From positions 3,483,001-3,547,000 of the forward strand of contig NZ_CP089985.1 of the NCBI RefSeq assembly GCF_021390155.1: a stretch of 64,000 bases of DNA. The letters run 5' to 3'. The translations under genes were made by a program, and so were the position numbers. Each line of letters starts with the position of its first letter. Positions within the stretch are counted from its first letter, which is position 1. Under the pieces are notes generated by a model. It worked only from the letters and a program-made list of their open reading frames with translations, was not told the DNA's origin and did not search any database. The DNA is from Pseudomonas sp. HN11. GTDB taxonomy: Bacteria > Pseudomonadota > Gammaproteobacteria > Pseudomonadales > Pseudomonadaceae. This document shows positions 28,356-40,300 of the stretch, piece by piece.

Positions 28356-29408
28356 TCAGCGTGCGAGGGAGGCTTGCGGCGCAACCACATCCCCCGCGAT
28401 CACGACGGCCTCATCATCCAGGTACACATCGCAATTACGCAGCGGAATATCCATATGGCAGGGTGTCTTGCGCGCCCCGCCCACTTCGGTATTCGGCCCG
28501 GTGGAGAACAGGAAGTTGCCATAGAATGCCCGCGCGTCCATGCACATGCCGTCGTTCTTGTCGTGCAAGCCCATGGCCGTCCACTGCGCCCGTGGCTGCA
28601 GGCCCCAGCCGATATGGGAGATGCCGTACACCTCGGGGTCATTGAAATACTTCATGTAGTCGCGCAAGTATTCAGCCTCGAATCCCCCGTGGATCTGGGT
28701 GATGAAGCCCTTTTCGATCTCCAGGGTGATCTTTTCGCGGGTGTAGGTCTTGAACGGCAGCAGGATGTCGCCGATGTCCAGCACCAGCACGCCTTCGGCA
28801 GTTTCTTCATTAGGCCACGAGAACAGGAAGCCACTTGGCCAATGATCCCAGCGCCCCGGCTCGTCGGCAAATCCGTACTCGGTCACCGAGGGGTATTGCC
28901 CCAAGGCAGCACGGAAGTCGCTGCCGGCGCGAGACTTCACGTGGATCGAACGCGCTTTTTTCAATAATTGCTCGGCTGCCAGCACACGCACCTTGTCCTC
29001 CTCGGTCGGCAGCATGCGCGCCAGCACTTCCGGCGGCTCCACCGCCAGCAGAATTCGCGTGCCGGTCTTGAGGATCTGCTCCTGCTCCGGCGAGTGCAGC
29101 AGCATCATGGTGTCGACAATCAGGTCGGCGGCCTCCAGGGCACGCTGGGCGGCGATATTGCCGGTAAGCGCGGTGTCGCCGCAGTAGGCGGTCATGTCGT
29201 TGCCCATCGCCCTGGGATGGTTGAACGACGGCAACTCCACCGCATACACCTTGGCCCCCAGGCGCTGCGCGGCGTCCATCGCGGCTCGCACGGTGCGCGG
29301 GTCGGAGTAATGGCTCTTGAGCACGGCGACGCTCTGGGTCGAGTCGACCTTGGACAGCGTCAGCACGTGTTCAAACATCTGGGTCAGTTCGCAATCGCTT
29401 ACCGGCAT
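28356..29408 (-). CDS. nicX: 2,5-dihydroxypyridine 5,6-dioxygenase NicX
   Basis: 350-aa Fe(II)-dependent extradiol-like dioxygenase that opens 2,5-dihydroxypyridine to N-formylmaleamate. The metal ligands known from P. putida NicX occur at exactly the same positions: H265 (ISHIGWG), H318 and D320 (CHMD). It forms a leftward nicX-nicR unit, divergent from nicC across a 304-bp regulatory region. Confidence 0.96.
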   Translation of the reverse strand: MPVSDCELTQMFEHVLTLSKVDSTQSVAVLKSHYSDPRTVRAAMDAAQRLGAKVYAVELPSFNHPRAMGNDMTAYCGDTALTGNIAAQRALEAADLIVDTMMLLHSPEQEQILKTGTRILLAVEPPEVLARMLPTEEDKVRVLAAEQLLKKARSIHVKSRAGSDFRAALGQYPSVTEYGFADEPGRWDHWPSGFLFSWPNEETAEGVLVLDIGDILLPFKTYTREKITLEIEKGFITQIHGGFEAEYLRDYMKYFNDPEVYGISHIGWGLQPRAQWTAMGLHDKNDGMCMDARAFYGNFLFSTGPNTEVGGARKTPCHMDIPLRNCDVYLDDEAVVIAGDVVAPQASLAR

Positions 29409-31640
<2,232 letters not shown>

Positions 31641-31654
31641 CCCTGGAGACCACC

Positions 31655-32407
31655 ATGCAGAAGCCTTACCGCATCGGCCAGATCGTGCCGAGCTCCAACA
31701 CCACCATGGAAACCGAGATCCCGGCGATGCTCACCGCGCGCCAGGCGATTCGCCCCGAGCGCTTCACCTTTCACTCCAGCCGCATGCGCATGAAGCAAGT
31801 GCGCAAGGAAGAACTGGCGGCCATGGACGGCGAATCCGACCGTTGCGCCGTCGAGCTGTCCGACGCCAAAGTCGATGTGCTGGGCTATGCGTGCCTGGTG
31901 GCGATCATGGCAATGGGCTTGGGCTACCACCGCAACTCCGAACAGCGCTTGCGCAAAGCTACTGCCGACAACGACGCCAACGCGCCCGTGATCACCAGCG
32001 CCGGCGCGTTGATCGAAGGCCTGAAAGTGATGGGCGCCAAGCGCATCGCCATCGTCGCGCCGTACATGAAACCGCTGACTGAGCTGGTGGTGAACTACAT
32101 CCGTGAAGAAGGCTTTGAAGTCGTGGATTGGCGTGCCCTGGAGATCCCCGACAACCTTGAAGTAGCCCGCCACGACCCGGCCAACCTGCCAGCCATCGTC
32201 GCCGGCATGAACCTGGAAGGCGTCGACGTGATCGTGCTGTCGGCCTGCGTGCAGATGCAGTCGCTGCCGGTAGTGGCCAAGGTCGAGGCACAAACCGGCA
32301 AACCGGTGCTGACCGCCGCCATTGCCACCACCTACGCGATGCTTAAGGCATTGGACCTGGAGCCCATCGTGCCCGGCGCCGGCGCCCTGCTTTCCGGTGC
32401 CTACTGA
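31655..32407 (+). CDS. nicE: Maleate isomerase NicE
   Basis: 250-aa Asp/Glu-racemase-superfamily enzyme converting maleate to fumarate, the last step of the pathway. The two catalytic cysteines are C80 (GYACLVA) and C198 (SACVQMQ), corresponding to the Cys pair of characterised maleate isomerases. GGAGACC before the ATG is the ribosome-binding site. Confidence 0.94.
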   Translation: MQKPYRIGQIVPSSNTTMETEIPAMLTARQAIRPERFTFHSSRMRMKQVRKEELAAMDGESDRCAVELSDAKVDVLGYACLVAIMAMGLGYHRNSEQRLRKATADNDANAPVITSAGALIEGLKVMGAKRIAIVAPYMKPLTELVVNYIREEGFEVVDWRALEIPDNLEVARHDPANLPAIVAGMNLEGVDVIVLSACVQMQSLPVVAKVEAQTGKPVLTAAIATTYAMLKALDLEPIVPGAGALLSGAY

Positions 32408-32419
32408 GGGGGTTGAAAG

Positions 32420-33052
32420 ATGAGTGAACAATCCGCCGACGCCAACTACCAGGGCGTGTGGGGCAACCGCATCGGCTTTGGCAAAAAGTCCGCGTTGCTG
32501 ATGATCGACTTCATGCAGGGCTACACCACCGAAGGCGCGCCGCTGTTCGCATCCGGCGTGGTCACGGCCGTGACAGAAAGCGTCGAGCTGCTGGCCACCG
32601 CGCGCCACCACGGGATTGCGGTCGTGCACACCAATATCCGCTACCATCCCGGCCATTTCGTCGATGGCGGGATCTGGGTGAAAAAAGCCCCGGTGATGAA
32701 AGACATGGTCGAAGGCAACCCACTGGCCGCGTTCTGCGCCGAAGTGTTGCCCCAGGCCGATGAAGTAGTGATCACCAAACAGTACGCCAGTGCGTTTTTC
32801 GGCAGTAGCCTGGCGCCGATGCTGCATGCCCAGGGTATCGACACCGTGGTGCTGGCCGGCTGCTCCACCAGTGGCTGTATCCGCGCCACGGCGGTGGATG
32901 CGGTGCAACACGGGTTTCGCACCATCGTCGTGCGCGAATGCGTCGGCGATCGACACCCGGCGCCCCATGAAGCCAACCTGTTCGATATCGACAGCAAGTA
33001 TGGCGACGTGGTGAGCAAACAGGAGGCGATGCGTAAGTTCAGGGAGCAATAA
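32420..33052 (+). CDS. nicF: Maleamate amidohydrolase NicF
   Basis: 210-aa cysteine hydrolase of the isochorismatase/nicotinamidase superfamily that deamidates maleamate to maleate. The triad D30 (MIDFMQG), K120 (ITKQYAS) and C153 (STSGCIRAT) is intact. It is placed 12 bp after nicE with GAGGGGG upstream. It could be mistaken for a nicotinamidase by family alone; pathway context favours maleamate. Confidence 0.94.
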   Translation: MSEQSADANYQGVWGNRIGFGKKSALLMIDFMQGYTTEGAPLFASGVVTAVTESVELLATARHHGIAVVHTNIRYHPGHFVDGGIWVKKAPVMKDMVEGNPLAAFCAEVLPQADEVVITKQYASAFFGSSLAPMLHAQGIDTVVLAGCSTSGCIRATAVDAVQHGFRTIVVRECVGDRHPAPHEANLFDIDSKYGDVVSKQEAMRKFREQ

Positions 33053-33094
33053 GCGTTATTAAGAACTGCGCCATAGAGTGCGGTCTTGCATAAA

Positions 33095-33163
33095 ACTGGG
33101 GCTCGCACCCCAGTCTTCTGACACTGCCTTTGGAAGTCGCTTCTACAGCACTCCGAAGTGCTG
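33095..33163 (+). other. Two hairpins between nicF and nicT
   Basis: In the 161-bp gap, ACTGGGG-CTCGCA-CCCCAGT (33095-33114, followed by CTTCT) and CAGCACT-CCGA-AGTGCTG (33146-33163) can fold. Neither has a proper T run. They may attenuate or stabilise the transcript between the enzyme genes and the transporter. Confidence 0.45.
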
Positions 33164-33213
33164 GAACAAAAGCGGCTGTATAAAAACCATAAGTCACCGC
33201 CAGGAGACACCCA

Positions 33214-34524
33214 ATGCCCATTGCGAATGCAGCGCCCGCGACCACGGTCGCAGACCCCGTCAACACGCTTTACCACAAGATCACCTGGAAGCTGATTCCC
33301 TTCCTGTGCTTCTGCTACCTGGCCGCCTACCTGGACCGCATCAACATCGGCTTCGCCAAGTTGCAGATGCTCGACCAGTTGCAGTTCAGCGAAACCGCGT
33401 TCGGCCTCGGCGCCGGGCTGTTCTTTGTCGGCTATATCATCTTTGAGGTCCCAAGCAACCTGGTGTTGGAGCGGGTCGGCGCGAAGATCTGGATCGCGCG
33501 CATCATGATCACCTGGGGCCTGCTCTCGGCCTGCACCATGCTGGTCACCTCTACGACTCAGTTCTATATCCTGCGTTTTCTGCTTGGCGCGGCCGAAGCG
33601 GGTTTTCTGCCGGGCGTGCTGTACTACCTGACCACCTGGTTTCCCACCCATCGACGTGGGCGCATCATCGCGTTATTCATGATCGGCCTGCCGCTCTCCA
33701 GCGTGATCGGTGGCCCGCTGTCCGGCTGGATCATGGGCCACTTCGACCACATGGGCGGCCTGCGTGGCTGGCAGTGGCTGTTTCTGATCGAAGCGGTGCC
33801 TAGCGTGTTGCTTGGCGTGCTGACCTTCTGGGCCCTGCCCAATACCTACCAGCAAGCCAAATGGCTGTCAGACGAGGAAAAAGCCCTGCTGGAAACCCAA
33901 TTGCGCAAGGATGACGCCGATGGCGCCGCCAGCAAGCACAGCTTCCGCGATGGTTTCTTCAACCTCAAGGTATGGATGCTCGGCGGAATCGACTTCTCGA
34001 TCCTGCTCAGCGCCTACGCCATGGGCTTCTGGATGCCGACCTTCATCCGTAACGCCGGGGTCACCGACACCTTTCATATCGGCGTGCTCACCGCATTGCC
34101 AAGCGTCGCCGCCCTGCTCGGCATGCTGCTGATTGGCGCCAGTTCGGACAAACACCGCGAACGCCGCTGGCACATCATCGTGCCGTTTTTCATCGGCGCA
34201 GCGGCGATGGCCACCAGCACCTTCTTCACCCATAACGTGGCAGCCACGGTGACGCTGTTTGCGATTGCTTCGGCGGCGATCATCGGCGCGGTGCCGGTGT
34301 TCTTCAGCCTGCCAGCGACCTTTCTCAAAGGCACCGCGGCGGCCACCGGCTTTGCTTTGGCCTGTTCGGTGGCAAATATCGCAGGCTTGGTGAGCAACTC
34401 GTTGATGGGCGTTGCGATCGACGTCACGGGCAGCAGTGCGGGTGCCTTGTGGTTTTTCGCCGGCTGCCTGATCCTCAGCAGCTTCCTGGTCATCGCCTTG
34501 CCGGCGAAACTGGTGAACCGTTAA
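33214..34524 (+). CDS. nicT: NicT-like MFS transporter
   Basis: 436-aa MFS permease of the anion:cation symporter group, with about twelve helices, opening ...LIPFLCFCYLAAYLDRINIG and with FEVPSNL after helix 2, both typical of this group. In P. putida NicT is the cluster's transporter. Good ribosome-binding site (CAGGAGAC). The role in nicotinate or intermediate uptake is inferred from position. The OprD-type porin nicP known from P. putida is absent here. Confidence 0.88.
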   Translation: MPIANAAPATTVADPVNTLYHKITWKLIPFLCFCYLAAYLDRINIGFAKLQMLDQLQFSETAFGLGAGLFFVGYIIFEVPSNLVLERVGAKIWIARIMITWGLLSACTMLVTSTTQFYILRFLLGAAEAGFLPGVLYYLTTWFPTHRRGRIIALFMIGLPLSSVIGGPLSGWIMGHFDHMGGLRGWQWLFLIEAVPSVLLGVLTFWALPNTYQQAKWLSDEEKALLETQLRKDDADGAASKHSFRDGFFNLKVWMLGGIDFSILLSAYAMGFWMPTFIRNAGVTDTFHIGVLTALPSVAALLGMLLIGASSDKHRERRWHIIVPFFIGAAAMATSTFFTHNVAATVTLFAIASAAIIGAVPVFFSLPATFLKGTAAATGFALACSVANIAGLVSNSLMGVAIDVTGSSAGALWFFAGCLILSSFLVIALPAKLVNR

Positions 34525-34551
34525 CAACAACAATTTATCGGATAAGCCACC

Positions 34552-35628
34552 ATGCAAGGATTCCTGAAAAGCTGCGCGCTGCTTGTTGCCGTCGGCCTGT
34601 GTGCCGGCACCGCCCAGGCCGCAGAGAAAGTCATTTTTGATACCGACTTCAACGTGCTCAACGATGACGGCCAGGCCTTCATCATGCTCGCCCAGCTCCA
34701 CGCGCAAAAACGCATCGAACTGCTGGGCATGACCCTGGTCAGCGGCAACGCCTGGGTCGACCAGGAGCAGGTCGATGCGCTCAAGGCAGTGGAACGCATG
34801 GGCGTGGAGAAAGCGGTCGGCGTCTACTCCGGCGCCGCCTACCCGCTGCTGCATGACTACGCCACCTACGAGGCGGAAAAGGCATTGTTCGGCTCCGGCT
34901 GGCCGGGGGCATTCAAGAACCCCCGCCCTACTTCGCCCAAGCAGTTGATCGCGCCACCCGATGGCCTGGCGACACACACCCAATTGCGCAAGGAAACCGC
35001 CGCGCAATTCATCGTCGACAGCGTGCGCGCCAACCCGCATCAAGTGACCATTCTCGCGGTCGGCCCACTGACCAACGTCGCCCTGGCGATCCGTTCGGCG
35101 CCGGATATCGTGCCGCTGATCAAACGCATCGTGTACATGGGCGGTGCCCTGGAGATTCCGGGCAATACCACGCCGGCGGCGGAATTCAACTGGTGGTTCG
35201 ACCCGGAGGCCGCGAAGATCGTGTTGCGCTCGCCGATCGAACACGTGATTTTCCCCAATGATGTGTGCGAGAAAGTCACCTTCGACAAAACGGTGTACCA
35301 GCGCGTGATTGCCCAGAAAGGCGCGATTGCCGATCTGTACAAGCACGCGTTCGGCCCCTTGTTCGACAAGGACCCGAGCTACCACAGCTTTACCTGGGAC
35401 AGCTTGCCGGCGCTGTACCTGGTCAATCCGGACATCGTCACCGAATCCCGGGAACTGTGGGTCGATGTGGATGCCACCTTCGGCGCCGACTACGGCCGCG
35501 CACTGGGCTACCAGAAAGGCGCCCCGACTGGCACGCAGAAGGCCAAGGTAGTGTTCGGCGTGGACCAGAAGAAATTCTGGGATGGCTACGTCAACCTTGT
35601 AACCTTGCCGACGCCGGTTAAGCACTGA
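34552..35628 (+). CDS. Periplasmic nucleoside hydrolase, nic-linked
   Basis: 358-aa inosine/uridine-hydrolase-family protein with a signal peptide (1-23, cleavage near AQAAE). The calcium site is unusual: DTDFNVLNDD (D30, D32, D38, D39) has two extra residues compared with the common DTDPGxDD. EFNWWFDPEA is the ribose motif. At the distal metal site, D283 is kept, but the neighbouring catalytic His is W282 (FTWDSLP). It starts 27 bp after nicT, so it ends the nic operon. A role in freeing pyridine bases from ribosides, for example nicotinamide riboside, is inferred, not shown. Confidence 0.82.
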   Translation: MQGFLKSCALLVAVGLCAGTAQAAEKVIFDTDFNVLNDDGQAFIMLAQLHAQKRIELLGMTLVSGNAWVDQEQVDALKAVERMGVEKAVGVYSGAAYPLLHDYATYEAEKALFGSGWPGAFKNPRPTSPKQLIAPPDGLATHTQLRKETAAQFIVDSVRANPHQVTILAVGPLTNVALAIRSAPDIVPLIKRIVYMGGALEIPGNTTPAAEFNWWFDPEAAKIVLRSPIEHVIFPNDVCEKVTFDKTVYQRVIAQKGAIADLYKHAFGPLFDKDPSYHSFTWDSLPALYLVNPDIVTESRELWVDVDATFGADYGRALGYQKGAPTGTQKAKVVFGVDQKKFWDGYVNLVTLPTPVKH

Positions 35629-35650
35629 TTGGGTATGAGGCTGGTTTTGA

Positions 35651-36042
35651 GTACATATCCGTTACCTGAGTGACCGCGCATTGTTGCGCGACCTGCTGAT
35701 CCTGTGCCCCCCGTGCATAATTTCACCGTGCCGGCGGCGCTCAAGGCCTGGATCGACCACGTGGTGCGCATCCAGCGCAGTTTTACGGTGAATGAACAGT
35801 TCGCCAAAGTCGGTTTACTGCAAGACCGGCGCACCTTTGTGCTGGTCAGCTCAGGTAACGCCCGCAAGGGCCATGAGCCGGACTTTCTAACGCCGTACAT
35901 GAGCGCCATCCTGTCTACGGTGGGCATCCACTCGGTGGACTTCGTCTACCTGCCGGCCATGGTGCGCGGTGAAGAAGCGGTCAGTCGCGCCCTGGAACAG
36001 GCACACCGGCAACTCGCGGTGGCAATCAGCTCTGGCCTATAA
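35651..36042 (+). pseudogene. Azoreductase-like flavodoxin remnant
   Basis: The C-terminal about 110 residues of an FMN-dependent NADH-azoreductase-like protein are readable (HNFTVPAALKAWIDHVVR...DFLTPYMSAILSTVG). The preceding strand, LLRDLLIL, lies in a different frame. The switch occurs in the run of six C at 35707-35712, where one base appears to be missing. The first about 70 residues of the family, including the FMN loop, are absent. A GTG at 35704 could start a stub, but it would lack the cofactor site. Confidence 0.65.
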
Positions 36043-36046
36043 AAAT

Positions 36047-36070
36047 AATGGCGCTAGAATCAGCGCCATT
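36047..36070. terminator. Hairpin after the pseudogene
   Basis: AATGGCGCT (36047-36055), 6-nt loop, AGCGCCATT (36062-36070). There is no long T run; A residues flank the left side, so it may work best for leftward transcription or as a weak rightward terminator. Confidence 0.5.
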
Positions 36071-36101
36071 CTTGCGCCCGACTTCCTGATACGAGCCCCC
36101 C

Positions 36102-37247
36102 ATGAGCTTTGATTTCGACACGATCCACCCCCGCCTCGGCACCGGCAGCACCAAGTGGAACCGCTACCCACAAGACGTTTTGCCGATGTGGATCGCGGAC
36201 ATGGACATCGCCGCCCCACCCGCCGTACTGCAGGCCTTGCATGCGCGTCTCGACCAGCAGATTCTCGGCTACAGCGTGGCGGGTCCAGATGTGCGCGAAG
36301 CCATCGTCGCTGACCTGTGGACCAAATACGCTTGGCGCGTACAGCCCGAAGACCTGCTGTTTTTGCCTGGGGTCGAGCCCGGCTTCAATATGGCGCTGCA
36401 CGCGTTTGTCCAGCCGGGCCAACCGGTGGTGCTGCAAACCCCCAACTACCGGCCGATTCGCCTGGCACCGGGCCACTGGAACCTGCCGCGCATCGAAGTC
36501 CCCTTCGAACGGGTCAACGGTGAGTACCTCACGCCAATGCCCGCCATGCGCCAGGCGCTGACCGGCGCCGGCGCCCTGTTGCTGAGCAACCCGCACAACC
36601 CCATCGGCAAAGTCTTCCCTCGCGAAGAACTGCTGGCCGTGGCCAACGCCTGCCTGGAACACGGCGCGCTGATTATCTCCGACGAAATTCACGCCGAGTT
36701 GTGCTTCGACGGCCGCCGCCACACCCCCACCGCCAGCCTCAGCGATGAAATCGCCCAGCGCACCATCACCCTGATGTCGGCGAGCAAGGCCTATAACGTG
36801 GCGGGCCTGAAGACCTGCTTTGCCGTGATCCAGAACGCCGAGATTCGCGAGCGCTTCAACAATGCCCGTTGCGGCATGGTCGACAGCGTCAGCCCACTGG
36901 GCCTGGAAGCCACCCGCGCGGCCTACAGCCAGTGCAGTGATTGGCTTGACGCGCTGGTGCAATACTTGCAAAGCAACCGTGACTACCTGCTCGACGCCGT
37001 GCAAACCCGCCTGCCTGGCGTGGTGATGCACGCGCCACAAGGCACCTACCTGGCCTGGCTGGATTGCAGCGCCCTGGGCCTGGATGACCCGCAGCAGTTC
37101 TTCCTGGAACAGGCCAAGGTCGGCTTGAGCGCCGGTATCGAGTTCGGTGACGACAGCCAGCAATTCGTGCGTCTGAACTTCGGCTGCCCACGGGCGATGC
37201 TGGAAGAAGGTTTACAGCGCATGGAGCGCAGTCTGCAAAAACGCTGA
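36102..37247 (+). CDS. patB: PatB/MalY-type cystathionine beta-lyase
   Basis: 381-aa fold-type I PLP enzyme of the MalY/PatB group, which cleaves C-S bonds of cystathionine or cysteine conjugates. Typical motifs: PMWIADMD near the N-terminus, SNPHNPIGKV, SDEIHAEL, and the PLP lysine K229 in SASKAYNVAG. Monocistronic; the terminator-like hairpin TGGCAC / GTGCCA follows at 37255-37275. The toxin-like gene converges on it from the right. Confidence 0.9.
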   Translation: MSFDFDTIHPRLGTGSTKWNRYPQDVLPMWIADMDIAAPPAVLQALHARLDQQILGYSVAGPDVREAIVADLWTKYAWRVQPEDLLFLPGVEPGFNMALHAFVQPGQPVVLQTPNYRPIRLAPGHWNLPRIEVPFERVNGEYLTPMPAMRQALTGAGALLLSNPHNPIGKVFPREELLAVANACLEHGALIISDEIHAELCFDGRRHTPTASLSDEIAQRTITLMSASKAYNVAGLKTCFAVIQNAEIRERFNNARCGMVDSVSPLGLEATRAAYSQCSDWLDALVQYLQSNRDYLLDAVQTRLPGVVMHAPQGTYLAWLDCSALGLDDPQQFFLEQAKVGLSAGIEFGDDSQQFVRLNFGCPRAMLEEGLQRMERSLQKR

Positions 37248-37307
37248 GATTGACTGGCACCGAGTCCCAGTGCCATTCAACCCATGATGTTGCTCTTGCA
37301 CACTCAC

Positions 37308-40300
37308 TTAGGCCTGAGTCTTGGGAACCTCGACTTTGACACTGTTCACCTGCACGACACGTTTGCCCGAACCAGGCTGGCGTGGCGCGCTGATTGCCAA
37401 CATTACACCGTCATTGGTGATAAATGCAGGCCGTGCCTTATCACCTGTGGAGTTGCTGGAAAAAGCATTCTGGATGACCAGTTTACGTTCGCTTCCAGGT
37501 TCATCACCCTTCAGGTTCACGGTCAGGTCCCCCGTGGGTGACACGCTCCATCCCGACACCTGTGCCGCGCTGTAGTCCAGCTTGATAACACTGTCGTTCG
37601 GGTCTTTGATGGTCACACCTTTGTTGCTTTTGTTGACGATGTAGGTATTGGGACCGCCCTCACCGACTACAGTGGCGCCGCCATTGATCACGACAACGTT
37701 ACTGCCCTTGCCGGTCAGAACCACATCTTTCTTGCCGTTCAGGGTAAACAGACTGCTCTGATCATCGCCCACGATATAACTTTCGCCATTTTCAACTGTG
37801 GCCGCATTTGAAAACTCATGAAAATACGCTATCGGAGAAACACCTTCCTTGCTCGATTTCGCCGTATTTACTGAAACCATTCCGGTTCTGAAGTCAATGA
37901 CATGCCCTGAATAGCTGGCGGTTTTAGTGTCTTTGCCTTCGGTATAGGAAGTGTTCAAACTGCCGGAAAAAACCAGTGTATTGCGGCCTTCACCGCCCCA
38001 GAGTTCAGTAGCATGTTTACTGAACCGTTTCTCGTTTTGAGTATTCTCGACCTGCTCTGCCTGCTGCAGCGTTTGACGTGCATCGGCGGTGAAAATAACC
38101 GTATCGTCGACCTCTCCACCGCTGATCAGTTTTTTCCCTCCCCCTGTCATAAAATAATTGGGTTTGCTGAAGACTCCTGCCACTTGGTCATCGCCATCGC
38201 CCAGATCCCAAAGCGTAGCCTTTCCTGATCCCTGCGCACCGTCTACCGGCTTAACCTTCATGCCGTTCCAGGAATCAGCAGGCGCATTAATACGATCATT
38301 CCCACCTCTGATGCTGACTGAAGGGACTTTCCCATCCACTTTGATCAGATTCAGCAAAAAGGTGATCGGCGCCCACCAGTGTTTGCCGGTCAGACCCACC
38401 TTTCCCGGAACCTGTGATGCAACTACTTGCGCGGAACCAAATACAACACGTTCAAAAATGTCTTTGCCCGGTCCGTTCAGGAATTTTTGATGGTATTCCC
38501 GCTTTTGCGTGTCGTACTCCTTGGCATATTTCGCTTCCAGATAAGGCTTTATGACTTCAAAGCCCGGCTCAAACCCCAGGAATGATTTCAGGCCGACTTC
38601 GAACTTCTTCGTACCGGACAGCGGCGTGTATTCATTAATCTCCTCCACAGTGCGCACCGCCGAGTAAATTGCTTGCGCGCTCATCAATATTGCCGCCACC
38701 GCAAGCCCCGCCGGACCGGCAGCGCTGAAACCCGCTAGAAATGCAGCGCTCAAACCTATAGAGGTCACCGCATTGGTAACGGCGAATGCGCCGTTGACGT
38801 AGTGATCCTGCGCTTCTTTACCGGTGCTGCCAGCCGCTTTTTTGAACGAATCGACGGCATTGTAGATATCAAAAGGAACACTGATCGCTGCGCCGGCCCC
38901 CCCCGCGACCTTGCCAATCATTTTTCCGATAGTGGAGGACTGGAAGCCTAATATCGTCGGCGATGCTTGGGTGATTGCGGTCCGCGCCAGTTTGTTGAGA
39001 CCGGCCTCTACGCCCATGCCGACATAGTCAGACACTACACCGCCCGCGATGATGGCGCCTGCCGTCGTATCGCCACGCTGAAAACTATCTATAGACGCGC
39101 GCAATCCCTGGAATGTGCTGAACGCCTGGAAGCCGAGACCAGCGGCTTTGGATTTCCCCCCAGACCTACCCGGCGTTTCTTCCGGAGCGAAAAAACCTGC
39201 AGGCAACGGCTTACCGCTACTCTGCAACTCACTTATAGCAGCAGCGTGTTTCGATGTGTCATGCAGGTATTTCTGGAACTGCTCCGGAACAAGACGGCCT
39301 TCGCCGCGGGTGGCCAAAGGTCCAGAAGCGGGACTGCGCTTGGCCGCAATTTCATTGACAATACTTGTAGTACGCACGCCGACTTCAGGTGACGTCGACT
39401 TCAGATACACCACAAGACGGTCGTAGTCGATCTCTACTTTACTTGTTATACGACCACTCGAATCGGTGGCCAGTGCGCTTTCAATCGGTTTGCCGCCGAT
39501 ATGCAACCCCATTCGGTAAAGTTCGGCACGACTGACTTCCAGCTCCCCGATTCGGATAAGTGGATTGTTAGCATCAAGTGCTTGCAGACGCCTTAATTCG
39601 GCCGGATCAATCGGCGCCACCGCGGTGGTTGGGGGTGTCACCACAGGCGTTGGCGGCTGCCGATCGGGTGCCTGTGTCGTGGCGGGCGGCAAGGCGTCTG
39701 CTGCAGGAGCGAAAAGCCTGCCGAGTGCGGCGCTGGTCTGAGCGTCGAGTCTGCCGTCATGGAGACGTGCGGTGTAGGCCTGCTCCATAAAATCCGATGA
39801 ACTTCGGGTTGCACGTGAACCGAGCTCTATGCCGCCATCGCGAAACGGTTCCTTGTTGCTGGCGACCTCCAGGAACCCGGTGGAATCGGCCTTGTAGTAG
39901 CCCAGCATCCCGAACTTGCCGGCAAGCATCGCGGCCTGCTTGGCGGCAAGGGGGTCGTCACCCTTGCTTTGAGCCTCACGCCCCAGTCGATCAGCGACCG
40001 TACCACCGCTGGCAGGAGGCGGGGTGATAAAATCATCACCGATGATCAAGGTAGGTGGGCTCCCCAAAAACAGGTGTGTTTCGGGTTGATCTCCCGGTTT
40101 GGCAATAATCACATTGGTAATTTCGCCAACTGAACTCGCTGCTTTCGGATCACTTTGTTGAAGTTTCAGCAGTGCCTTGTCGATGGCTTCATGCACACTT
40201 TTTAACGTGGCGCTTTCGGTACCGGCATGATGATATATATAAAAATCTTTCCCTTGGAACTGCTTGCCATATTCCTTTCTTTTTGCACCGAGTTTATCCT

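Noticed and set aside
33868..35625. 585-codon ORF opposite nicT and the nucleoside hydrolase
   Set aside because: Arg/Gln/His-rich antisense frame crossing the nicT-hydrolase junction; no motif.
35651..36042. Functional NADH-azoreductase
   Set aside because: Lacks the FMN-binding N-terminus and needs a frame change; called a pseudogene.
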